A stretch of DNA of 7,046 bases from Alkalinema sp. CAN_BIN05 (GTDB lineage Bacteria; Cyanobacteriota; Cyanobacteriia; Leptolyngbyales; Leptolyngbyaceae), in assembly GCA_026786325.1 (NCBI GenBank), contig JAJAYH010000487.1:1-7046 (forward strand), given 5' to 3'. Each line of letters starts with the position of its first letter. Within the stretch, counting starts at the first letter, position 1. Made by a program: the position numbers and the translations under genes. Shown here piece by piece: positions 1-5,607 of the stretch. Under the pieces are notes generated by a model. The model was given only the letters and a program-made list of their open reading frames with translations, did no database searches and had not been told where the DNA came from.

Positions 1-287
1 AACCAAGCCCGCGCCCACAGCCCTTCGTATTCAAATTCTCCCATATTATGCATCAGCGCCATCATTGACTCGTCCGACTGATCATCATCGTAAGACATAT
101 AGCTGACCTCCAATCCTGCATCCTGAATTTGCAGGCTTTCGGCATTGAACGCGCCTAATTTTCCTAAATAAAACCAAGAATTAAAGACTTCTTCCAGATA
201 CTGCCGCTCTAGTTCAGATGGCATCATAGGAAACTGAACCCAAATCCAAACATTAAATGAATCAAACTCGCGGAAAGAAACTTGCAT
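1..287 (-). CDS. Conserved cyanobacterial protein, probably DUF3531 family (partial, N-terminal part only)
   Basis: An open frame starts with ATG at 287 and runs off the left edge after 95 complete codons, so the C-terminus is missing. The protein begins MQVSFREFDSFNVWIWVQF and includes EEVFNSWFYLGKLGAFNAE (about residues 32-50), an acidic DDDQSDE stretch (67-73) and MMALMHNMGEFEYEG (75-89). It has no signal peptide or membrane segment, so it is likely cytoplasmic. From memory this pattern matches DUF3531, a small protein family found in cyanobacteria and plastid-bearing organisms with no established function; I could not run a search to confirm this. No clear Shine-Dalgarno lies upstream of the ATG, but the first residues already look family-like, which supports this start. 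A terminator separates it from the next gene upstream, so it probably has its own promoter. The coding assignment is secure, the family name less so. Confidence 0.8.
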   Translation of the reverse strand, partial: MQVSFREFDSFNVWIWVQFPMMPSELERQYLEEVFNSWFYLGKLGAFNAESLQIQDAGLEVSYMSYDDDQSDESMMALMHNMGEFEYEGLWARAW

Positions 288-308
288 AGATTCAAGAGAC
301 AATAGGGC

Positions 309-362
309 AAAAAATAGCGTCAATCCATAAACTAACCGCGCAGGGCATTCATGGATTGACGC
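309..362 (-). terminator. Rho-independent terminator of the exported TPR protein gene
   Basis: A perfect 12-bp inverted repeat, GCGTCAATCCAT (317-328) and ATGGATTGACGC (351-362), encloses a 22-base loop. Read on the minus strand the stem is followed after two bases by six T residues (A run at 309-314 on the plus strand). It lies 52 bases beyond the stop codon of the 414-1352 gene and just before the start of the 1-287 gene. No comparable T run follows on the plus strand, so the signal is directional. The loop is longer than usual, but a 12-bp perfect stem plus T tract is strong evidence. Confidence 0.75.
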
Positions 363-413
363 AATCTATCTTACCGCTCGGATGTATCGGATGTACCGAA
401 TCGGCTGATTAAC

Positions 414-1352
414 CTAATTGGCCGGACAGCCCGGAGTTTTTGCGGCAGCTTTAGGATCGGCCCCGCGCAGGTCATAACAAAATTGGCCAATCAGGGACGA
501 CGTTAAATAATCCTTTTTGGCTAAGGCTTTTTGGAACCATTGAACACTTTCTAGTTTTTTGTTCTGTTGCACCAAAATTTGTCCTTTCAGATAGTATAGT
601 TCAGGGTTTTCGCTGGGAGAACTCAAAAGCGCCCGATCGACCGCCGCCAGAGCCTTATCCTGTTGTTTCATATCCCGAAAGCCCCAGGCCAAAATCCGAT
701 CGGCCACATACTTCGGTTGTTTGATGCCCTCAATTCGAGCGATCGCAGCCCCCGAATCGGACAGTGGTAGATTGACATTGATCGCCAACATCAAATCCAT
801 AGAGCCTTTCAGCAGATTGAACTCAGGGTCATTTGGCGCAAGCTTCTCCGATTCCCCCAATGCCTGAAATGCATTCGTCAACTTGCCCAGTGCCTCTGGT
901 GTTCCTTGGACAATGCCTTTCGTTGCAATAATGTGGGCGCTCTCTAAGAAATTTCCCACAGCAAAATACAGCTGGCCTCGTGGCTTATCTTTCTCCATTA
1001 GCTTTTTCGCCGTTTGCTGGGTTCGGATGGCAGCCTTTGCAAAGCCATCGGTATCCCCTTTACTGGTGTCATCTTGTTTAGAAGATTGGGCAAATAAGAG
1101 CGACGCTTTTAGCGCATAAAGCAACGGTTCATCTGGGTCTGCTTGTTCGGCAGCAGGCAAAAGACCTTCAGCTTTTTTGTAATTGCCCTCATCAAAGATT
1201 GCTCGAAACACCTTTTCTGTCGCATCGCCGATCGGTTTATCACGACCAAACGGATCCTTGGCCCAAGATGGAGCAGCGGCAACGGTCCCCAGCATCACCG
1301 AACCCAAGGTAAGAACAGCAAATGATTGAGAAACAAAACTATGGCGTGTCAT
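414..1352 (-). CDS. Exported TPR-repeat protein of unknown function
   Basis: This gene encodes 312 residues. The N-terminus looks like a Sec signal peptide: a basic start (TRH), a hydrophobic stretch at about 8-27 and a likely cleavage after A31 (PSWA before KDPF), so the mature protein probably sits in the periplasm or thylakoid lumen. The remainder is helical with TPR-like units, clearest at about 44-76, 159-187, 217-248 and 251-282 (for example DKALAAVDRALLSSPSENP followed by YYLKGQILVQQNKKLESV). TPR proteins usually scaffold protein complexes; the partner here is unknown. C292 and C309 near the C-terminus could form a disulfide. The ATG at 1352 directly precedes the signal peptide, so the start is well supported, although no Shine-Dalgarno is obvious and a small palindrome fills that position. 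The gene is divergent from the ABC ATPase and has its own terminator. I do not recognise a specific gene name. Confidence 0.88.
   Translation of the reverse strand: MTRHSFVSQSFAVLTLGSVMLGTVAAAPSWAKDPFGRDKPIGDATEKVFRAIFDEGNYKKAEGLLPAAEQADPDEPLLYALKASLLFAQSSKQDDTSKGDTDGFAKAAIRTQQTAKKLMEKDKPRGQLYFAVGNFLESAHIIATKGIVQGTPEALGKLTNAFQALGESEKLAPNDPEFNLLKGSMDLMLAINVNLPLSDSGAAIARIEGIKQPKYVADRILAWGFRDMKQQDKALAAVDRALLSSPSENPELYYLKGQILVQQNKKLESVQWFQKALAKKDYLTSSLIGQFCYDLRGADPKAAAKTPGCPAN
739..746. repeat. HIP1 octamer GCGATCGC (first of five copies)
   Basis: Exact copies of this palindrome lie at 739-746, 2632-2639, 4006-4013, 4609-4616 and 6585-6592, all inside coding regions. HIP1 is highly over-represented in many cyanobacterial genomes, and five copies in 7 kb is far above the roughly 0.1 expected for random sequence. 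It supports the cyanobacterial assignment and does not mark any single gene. Confidence 0.9.
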
Positions 1353-1582
1353 ATAAAGATGTCCATCTTGGACTGCAAGAATGTTAATTAGAACTCTAAG
1401 AATGAATTCTAAAGCCTAGGGACGATTAATTTCTCGCACGAGTTCCCTATACCCGATCGGATGTCCGCAATCTTTATTGCACGTCTCCCCGTAATGGATC
1501 GTCTTCGGAAATATTGTCTACACTGGTGGATAGCTCTGCATTAATTCCATCAATTGGCGACGATCGCTCCTCAAGCTTCATC
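1353..1582. promoter_or_regulatory. Divergent intergenic region between the TPR gene and the ABC ATPase gene
   Basis: Both flanking genes read outward, so this stretch must contain both promoters unless they lie inside genes. I could not fix a convincing -35/-10 pair. The best plus-strand pair is TTAATT (1427-1432) and TATACC (1449-1454) with a 16-base spacer, which is weak. Small inverted repeats are present: AAGATG/CATCTT (1356-1369), TTAGAA/TTCTAA (1388-1412), CTCG/CGAG (1433-1442) and GCAAT/ATTGC (1467-1480). Arms this short are common by chance. If the ATPase starts at TTG 1514, the region is only 161 bases long. Confidence 0.45.
1356..1369 (-). promoter_or_regulatory. 14-bp palindrome at the ribosome-binding position of the exported TPR gene
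   Basis: AAGATG and CATCTT are separated by two bases and lie 3 bases upstream of the ATG at 1352. In the mRNA they could pair across the usual Shine-Dalgarno position, or in DNA they could be a dyad operator. About one or two such 6-bp-arm palindromes with a fixed 2-base gap are expected by chance in 7 kb, so only the location makes it notable. Confidence 0.25.
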
Positions 1583-2266
1583 ATGCTCCACATCCGAAAC
1601 CTGTCTTATCATCCCACCGCCTCAATCCAGCCCATTCTCTCGGGAATCGATCTAGATCTCCCGGCTCAACAGCTCGGAGTCATTGTCGGGCCAAGCGGAT
1701 CCGGAAAAAGTACACTAATGGATATTCTCGCGGGGCTGGCCGAACATTCCAGCGGATCTATTTTTTGGCGTGAACAAGAACTCAATCTACTGTATCTACA
1801 ACAGCTTTGCGGCATTGTCTTTCAGTTTCCAGAACGACACTTTTGCGGCGGCACAATCCTCGAAGAACTCCGCCTCGGTCATCCCGATCTCACCAGCGAT
1901 CGGGTCCGAAAAGCACTAGGTGAAGTCGGGCTTGGCGATCTCTCCCTGCAAACCTCCCCCCATGCTCTCAGTGGTGGCCAACAGCGTCGTCTTGCCCTCG
2001 CCGTGCAGCTCATTCGTCAACCTCAAATTTTGCTGCTCGATGAACCCACCGCTGGATTAGATTGGTCAATGCGACGGCAACTTGTGAGTTTGTTGGCTCA
2101 GCTAAAAACGCAGTGGACCTTGCTAGTCGTGTCTCATGATGCGACGGAACTGTTGGAAATTGCGGACTGCGCGTGGCAGATTTCTAATGGAAAACTAAAA
2201 GAGATTCCTGTCGCTCAACTCAAGGCCCAACTGATGATCACAAATTCGATCGGCGCAAAAGGGTAA
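1583..2266 (+). CDS. ECF/CbiO-type ABC transporter ATP-binding protein
   Basis: This is a complete ABC ATPase. With the ATG at 1583 it has 227 residues: Walker A GPSGSGKST (36-44), Q-loop VFQFPE (79-84), signature LSGGQ (129-133), Walker B ILLLDE (149-154), D-loop GLD (158-160) and switch H185. The Q-loop form FQFPE followed by ILEEL is typical of energy-coupling-factor ATPases (EcfA/CbiO), which power uptake of vitamins or metal ions with a membrane T-component and a substrate-binding S-component. Neither partner is in the window. From memory it also resembles the chloroplast protein ABCI11. The frame stays open upstream to a TTG at 1514 (250 residues), but those 23 extra residues are polar and lie outside the ABC fold; the protein from MLHIRNLSY onward begins as the family normally does. 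Neither start has a good Shine-Dalgarno. The substrate is unknown. rsmG follows 83 bases downstream and might be co-transcribed. Confidence 0.88.
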   Translation: MLHIRNLSYHPTASIQPILSGIDLDLPAQQLGVIVGPSGSGKSTLMDILAGLAEHSSGSIFWREQELNLLYLQQLCGIVFQFPERHFCGGTILEELRLGHPDLTSDRVRKALGEVGLGDLSLQTSPHALSGGQQRRLALAVQLIRQPQILLLDEPTAGLDWSMRRQLVSLLAQLKTQWTLLVVSHDATELLEIADCAWQISNGKLKEIPVAQLKAQLMITNSIGAKG

Positions 2267-2349
2267 CAGAGTGAGATAGTGATATATCGATCGCGCATTG
2301 CAGCACGCTTGGCCCGATCGTATATGCACTTTGCCGAATCGCCCCCACC

Positions 2350-3111
2350 ATGGATTCTCTTCCCATCAATTCAGCCCTCTGGCAATCCACCTTAAACTGG
2401 ACCCCGAGTGAATTTCAACAGTCTCAGTTTCAGCAGCTTTATAGCGAAGTCATCAGCGGTAATAAACGGCTAAATCTAACCCGAATTACTAGTCCAGAGG
2501 AGTTTTGGGAAAAGCATCTGTGGGATTCTCTCCGAGGATTTTTTCCGGGTACCCATCTTGGTCTAGACCCAAATCACTTGCCTAAGCTGATCGACATCGG
2601 TACAGGTGCAGGGTTTCCTGGCCTTCCCCTAGCGATCGCCCATCCCACTTGGGATTTTAATCTTGTTGACTCCACCCGCAAAAAAATCCAATTCGTCCAC
2701 GAAACCATCCAAACCCTAAAATTGCCCAATGTTCGCTGTTTTGTCGAACGAGCCGAAGCCTTGGGCCAAGATTCCCGCCACCGTGAGCAGTACGATATCG
2801 CCACCATTCGGGCCGTAGCCACTGCGACAGTCTGCGCAGAATACTGCATTCCGCTGCTAAAAGTGGGAGGCACTGCTATTCTTTATCGTGGCCAATGGAC
2901 TGACTACGAGCAGGATGAACTCAAGGCTGCACTCGAACAGCTTGGTTCGGAGTTGCTCCATTGTGAAACCTTCGTCACGCCGCTTACCGAAAGCCGTCGG
3001 ACTTGCCTGATTTTACGAAAATCCTTCCCGACGCACCCATTTTATCCAAGAGCGATCGGCATTCCCACTCAAAAACCACTTTCTTCGACTCCCATCACCG
3101 AATTCGATTAA
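2350..3111 (+). CDS. rsmG: 16S rRNA (guanine-N7) methyltransferase RsmG (GidB)
   Basis: RsmG transfers a methyl group from S-adenosylmethionine to N7 of G527 (E. coli numbering) in 16S rRNA of the small ribosomal subunit. The 253-residue protein shows the family pattern: NKRLNLTRITSPEEFWEKHLWDSL (38-61), given here by its key parts NLT and KHLWDSL; the SAM-binding motif IDIGTGAGFPG (81-91); LVDSTRKK at the end of the second strand (105-112); RAEA (134-137); TIRAVA (152-157); and RRTCLIL (216-222). The tail FYPRAIGIPTQKPL (231-244) matches the usual YPR..GIP..KPL ending. It is slightly longer than the E. coli and Bacillus proteins (about 207 and 239 residues). The ATG at 2350 lacks a clear Shine-Dalgarno, and the first 15 or so residues are poorly conserved in the family, so the exact start is less certain than the identity. 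No obvious intrinsic terminator follows; a 7-bp stem at 3210-3235 is a weak candidate. Confidence 0.95.
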   Translation: MDSLPINSALWQSTLNWTPSEFQQSQFQQLYSEVISGNKRLNLTRITSPEEFWEKHLWDSLRGFFPGTHLGLDPNHLPKLIDIGTGAGFPGLPLAIAHPTWDFNLVDSTRKKIQFVHETIQTLKLPNVRCFVERAEALGQDSRHREQYDIATIRAVATATVCAEYCIPLLKVGGTAILYRGQWTDYEQDELKAALEQLGSELLHCETFVTPLTESRRTCLILRKSFPTHPFYPRAIGIPTQKPLSSTPITEFD

Positions 3112-3142
3112 ATTCTATCCGGATCGATCGCCTTTCCAGGGA

Positions 3143-3333
3143 ATAACGTGTGTGTAAGATGCACTCTAACAGCGCCCTCATCTTTTTAACTAGCTTTACC
3201 GCTTGAGAAAAATGGGGGGACTTTTTTGCCCATTTACAAGATATTTCCAGGCTGTTGATGCGAACAAATTAGAAATGAGTACGATCGACTGATACAAAAC
3301 ATTACGTAAAATAACTCAAGATGCGCTAACAGC
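3143..3333 (+). repeat. Gapped direct repeat upstream of psaC
   Basis: Two copies of the same module lie about 160 bases apart. Copy 1 (3143-3173) reads ATAAC, 8 bases, AAGATGC, 3 bases, CTAACAGC. Copy 2 (3311-3333) reads ATAAC, 2 bases, AAGATGC, 1 base, CTAACAGC. The two longer blocks alone give 15 identical bases separated by gaps that differ by 2. A chance match of that length within 435 bases is unlikely. The copies could be paired binding sites or a decayed duplication. I recognise no known regulator motif in them. Confidence 0.5.
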
Positions 3334-3362
3334 AAGCCTTAAGCCCGTTGGATTGAGAATTA

Positions 3363-3506
3363 TGCAAAGTTTTGCAACACCATCGGAAAACGCCCGAACT
3401 CGGTCGAGTAAACTAAACAGTGATCCTAATGTCTGGCTTTTAAATAGGATCGTAATTAAAGGCATAACCTTTGCTATGACCGAATTCTAAGCGAGTCCGC
3501 CGGACT
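3363..3506 (+). promoter_or_regulatory. Cluster of inverted repeats in the psaC upstream region
   Basis: Five perfect inverted repeats follow one another: TGCAAA/TTTGCA (3363-3376, 2-base gap), ACTCG/CGAGT (3398-3409, 2-base gap), GATCCTA/TAGGATC (3422-3451, 16-base gap), AAAGG/CCTTT (3458-3472, 5-base gap) and AGTCC/GGACT (3494-3506, 3-base gap). The ones nearest psaC could fold in the mRNA leader; the first and third could be protein-binding dyads. The 5-bp examples are individually within chance, so the claim rests on clustering and position only. Confidence 0.35.
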
Positions 3507-3546
3507 ACAGATGTTGCAAGCGCACTGATCTGGAGCCTTTCATACT

Positions 3547-3792
3547 ATGTCTCATACCGTTAAAATCTATGACACCTGCATCGGATGCACCCAGTGTGTT
3601 CGAGCTTGTCCCACGGACGTTCTTGAAATGGTCCCTTGGGATGGTTGTCGTGCAGGTCAAATTGCATCGTCTCCTCGTACCGAAGACTGTGTTGGTTGCA
3701 AACGTTGCGAAACGGCTTGCCCAACAGACTTCTTAAGTATCCGGGTTTACCTGGGTGCTGAGACGACACGCAGCATGGGCCTTGCGTACTAA
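3547..3792 (+). CDS. psaC: Photosystem I iron-sulfur subunit PsaC
   Basis: PsaC is the stromal/cytoplasmic-side photosystem I subunit that carries the terminal [4Fe-4S] clusters FA and FB and passes electrons from FX to ferredoxin or flavodoxin. The 81-residue length is the family standard. Two CxxCxxCxxxCP motifs are present: C11, C14, C17, C21 and C48, C51, C54, C58 (counting Met1). In the known structure FB uses C11, C14, C17 and C58, while FA uses C21, C48, C51 and C54; all eight ligands are here. The ninth cysteine, C34, is also usual. The C-terminal YLGAETTRSMGLAY, which anchors PsaC to the PsaA/PsaB core, is intact. Small departures from the sequence I remember as commonest are R35 and G37, both conservative. 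A GGAG lies 11 bases before the ATG. The gene is monocistronic by layout, with a strong terminator 50 bases downstream. Confidence 0.99.
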   Translation: MSHTVKIYDTCIGCTQCVRACPTDVLEMVPWDGCRAGQIASSPRTEDCVGCKRCETACPTDFLSIRVYLGAETTRSMGLAY

Positions 3793-3841
3793 AGCAGCAG
3801 CTTAAATGCACCGCTTTTTTCATTCATGTGGGTTCAAATTG

Positions 3842-3863
3842 GGGGCATATTGCCCCTTTTTTT
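3842..3863 (+). terminator. Rho-independent terminator of psaC
   Basis: GGGGCA (3842-3847) and TGCCCC (3851-3856) form a perfect 6-bp GC-rich stem with a 3-base TAT loop, followed immediately by seven T residues (3857-3863). It lies 50 bases after the psaC stop codon. A second, weaker candidate lies closer to the gene: AAAGC (3791-3795) with GCTTT (3813-3817) running into a T tract that ends at 3820. On the minus strand the same strong stem is followed by CCAATTTG, so it would be at best a poor terminator for the convergent panC/cmk gene. Confidence 0.88.
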
Positions 3864-3899
3864 CGTCTTATCTCGGTGTTGCGTAATGCTGACTTAGAC

Positions 3900-5432
3900 T
3901 TACTGAACTTGGGCTTGATAGAGTTTGACTAGACGATCGACAACTTGATCAATGGTCATCCCGTCTGTGACAACTTCAATTGCATCTACCGCTTGTTTGA
4001 GAGGCGCGATCGCTCTGGTGCTGTCTTTTGCATCACGTTCTGCGATCGTCTCAATTAGTTCATTAAGACTTGGAATCGGTTGGCCTAAACGTTCCAAATC
4101 CTTCTGGCGACGGCGCGATCGTTCTTCCACCGTGGCCGTGAGAAAGATTTTCACCTCAGCATCCGGAAACACATGGGTACCGATGTCACGGCCTTCCAAG
4201 ACAACTCCGCCTCGACGGCTGTATTCCCGTTGTTGACGGACGAGGGATTTGCGGACGGCAGATTGGGCGGCGATGGCGGATACATTTGCCGTAACTTCAG
4301 GAGTGCGAATGGCTAAGGTAATGTCTTGATTGTTAATTTCGACTTTTTCAGGCGTGAGTTCAATGTGACAAGTGCCAACGAGTTCGGCGATCGAGGGTTC
4401 ATCCATAATCGAAATTCCCGAATTCATCACGAGCCAAGTGATCGCTCGATACATGGCACCCGTGTCCAAATAAAATAATCCTAGGGTTTCAGCGACTTGC
4501 TTTGTGACGGTCGATTTGCCTGCGCCCGCCGGACCGTCGATCGCCATAATGGGTTTGCGAGTCCGAAGCAAAATGTTGTCAATTAAGCGAGTTTTCCCCA
4601 CTGTTGCCGCGATCGCAAGTAATGCATTTTCTGTAATACAATTCAAAGGTTGTAGAGTTGTGGGTTCGACTAATTCAATATATTCAACTTTAATATCAGA
4701 TTGCGATTCTAGTGAAGAGCTTACAATTTTGATTAATTCATTGGCTTGATAATGACCTTGTTTAAAATGATATTCAGCTTTTTGTAACGAACCATATAAA
4801 TTCGTAGCTGTTATGGTTTGTTCTGGAGTCAAATAGGCATTACGAGAACTCATCGCCAGACCACTGGTTTCGCGAACAATAGGACAGCCAATAATTTCGA
4901 CCGGGAAACTTAGATCGTTAACAAAATGTTGAATCACTGCAAGCTGCTGACTATCTTTTTGACCGAAATATGCCGCATTGGGTTGAATTAGATTCAAGAA
5001 TTTTGCAACAATTGTAGCGACTCCATCAAAATGCCCCGGACGCGTTGCACCACAGAGTCCTGATGTAAATGAATCGGGTACAACAACCAGCGTTTTGTCG
5101 GTTTCAATTCCAGCCGAGCCATCGATCGGAATCCCCAATTCTTCCGGGGTCGGGACAAACAATATATCAACCCCTGCGTTTTTGCAAAGATGTCGATCGG
5201 TGTCTAGCGATCGGGGATATTCAGCGAGATCTTCTCTTGGATTAAATTGTAATGGATTGACAAAAACACTCGCCACAACCCAATGATTTTCCTGCCTTGC
5301 GCGTCGCATCAGACTGATATGTCCAGCGTGCAATGCCCCCATGGTCGGCACAAATCCGATCGTGCCCTCAGACGACAATCGGCATTGAGCCAAATAACAA
5401 CGCAACGCCGCAATAGTCGTGAACACGCGCAC
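3900..5432 (-). CDS. panC/cmk: Bifunctional pantothenate synthetase / cytidylate kinase fusion
   Basis: The 510-residue protein joins two cytoplasmic enzymes. The N-terminal part (about 1-285) is pantothenate synthetase, which condenses pantoate and beta-alanine using ATP in coenzyme A synthesis: FVPTMGALHAGH (27-38) with the HIGH-like motif, FVNPLQF (57-63), YPRSLDTD (72-79), GATRPGHFDGV (128-138), FGQKDSQQL (156-164) and MSSRN (194-198). The C-terminal part (about 294-510) is cytidylate kinase, which phosphorylates CMP and dCMP: P-loop GPAGAGKST (300-308), DTGAMYRA (323-330), LEGRDIGTH (412-420) and ERDAKDSTR (465-473). The frame is continuous through the short linker, and this fusion is known from cyanobacteria. 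The start is GTG at 5432, supported by AGAGGG seven bases upstream and by MRVFTTI, a normal PanC beginning. The PanC C-terminal region is strikingly AT-rich. The gene converges on psaC. Confidence 0.97.
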   Translation of the reverse strand: MRVFTTIAALRCYLAQCRLSSEGTIGFVPTMGALHAGHISLMRRARQENHWVVASVFVNPLQFNPREDLAEYPRSLDTDRHLCKNAGVDILFVPTPEELGIPIDGSAGIETDKTLVVVPDSFTSGLCGATRPGHFDGVATIVAKFLNLIQPNAAYFGQKDSQQLAVIQHFVNDLSFPVEIIGCPIVRETSGLAMSSRNAYLTPEQTITATNLYGSLQKAEYHFKQGHYQANELIKIVSSSLESQSDIKVEYIELVEPTTLQPLNCITENALLAIAATVGKTRLIDNILLRTRKPIMAIDGPAGAGKSTVTKQVAETLGLFYLDTGAMYRAITWLVMNSGISIMDEPSIAELVGTCHIELTPEKVEINNQDITLAIRTPEVTANVSAIAAQSAVRKSLVRQQREYSRRGGVVLEGRDIGTHVFPDAEVKIFLTATVEERSRRRQKDLERLGQPIPSLNELIETIAERDAKDSTRAIAPLKQAVDAIEVVTDGMTIDQVVDRLVKLYQAQVQ

Positions 5433-5439
5433 AGGAATA

Positions 5440-5445
5440 CCCTCT
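5440..5445 (-). promoter_or_regulatory. Ribosome-binding site fixing the GTG start of panC/cmk
   Basis: On the minus strand AGAGGG ends seven bases before the GTG at 5432, a good Shine-Dalgarno distance. A second GTG two codons later (5426) would be 13 bases away, so 5432 is preferred. Confidence 0.6.
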
Positions 5446-5528
5446 AAAGATCTTGCAATGAAATAGGACTCTACGTCAGAATAGCGAACAACCTTCAGCC
5501 TTCATCTTAAGCAAACCCTAAATAGTGT

Positions 5529-5575
5529 ATCCGGTATTTTGACTATTATGGTCTCCACTGGAGGAGATACCGGAT
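5529..5575. repeat. Nested inverted repeat between the CNNM gene and panC/cmk
   Basis: A perfect 9-bp outer arm, ATCCGGTAT (5529-5537) with ATACCGGAT (5567-5575), encloses a second inverted repeat, CTCC (5553-5556) with GGAG (5560-5563). No T run follows on either strand, so it does not look like an intrinsic terminator. It lies about 97 bases upstream of the panC/cmk start and could be an operator, a leader structure or an RNA-processing site; the sequence does not say which. Confidence 0.4.
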
Positions 5576-5607
5576 CATCTTCGATTGTCAAGCCCCGGCG
5601 ATGTGTA

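Larger units (their letters stand above)
3112..3546 (+). promoter_or_regulatory. Non-coding region with the expected psaC promoter and leader
   Basis: These 435 bases hold no credible gene on either strand. They follow rsmG and precede psaC on the same strand, so the psaC promoter and 5' leader should be here. I could not fix a convincing sigma-70 pair; TTTAAA (3439-3444) with CATAAC (3463-3468) at 18 bases, and TATGAC (3475-3480) preceded by TG, are only possibilities. Visible structure includes a stem AAATGGG/CCCATTT (3210-3235, T run in the loop), a gapped direct repeat (3143-3333), and several inverted repeats between 3363 and 3506. A GGAG at 3532-3535, 11 bases before the psaC ATG, is the likely ribosome-binding site, at a somewhat long spacing. 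Confidence 0.6.

Noticed and set aside
883..1325. Plus-strand reading frames opposite the exported TPR gene
   Set aside because: They are antisense to a protein with a clear signal peptide and TPR pattern, and their translations show no family features.
2282..2325. Imperfect inverted repeat ATATAT-CGATCG/CGATCG-TATAT between the ABC ATPase and rsmG
   Set aside because: The stem needs a bulge, and CGATCG is itself an over-represented palindrome here, so two copies pairing is expected by chance. No T tract follows.
2574..2873. Minus-strand frame of 99 codons opposite rsmG
   Set aside because: It overlaps the conserved SAM-binding region of rsmG and has no recognisable motif, so it is a shadow of the real gene.
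3210..3235. AAATGGG/CCCATTT stem as an rsmG terminator
   Set aside because: The stem is only 7 bp, the T run lies in the loop and not after it, and the sequence after the stem (ACAAG) is not T-rich. It stays a weak candidate only.
3143..3250. Possible HLR1 (RpaB) light-response element upstream of psaC
   Set aside because: Only single half-site-like matches were seen (TTTACA at 3233-3238 and TTACA on the minus strand at 3153-3157). The second half of the tandem consensus is poor in both cases.
3280..3296. Possible NtcA site in GTACGATCGACTGATAC
   Set aside because: GTA and TAC are separated by 11 bases and not the 8 required, so it does not fit the GTA-N8-TAC consensus.
3560..3823. Minus-strand frame of 87 codons opposite psaC
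   Set aside because: It is fully antisense to psaC and its terminator region; psaC coding constraint explains the open frame.
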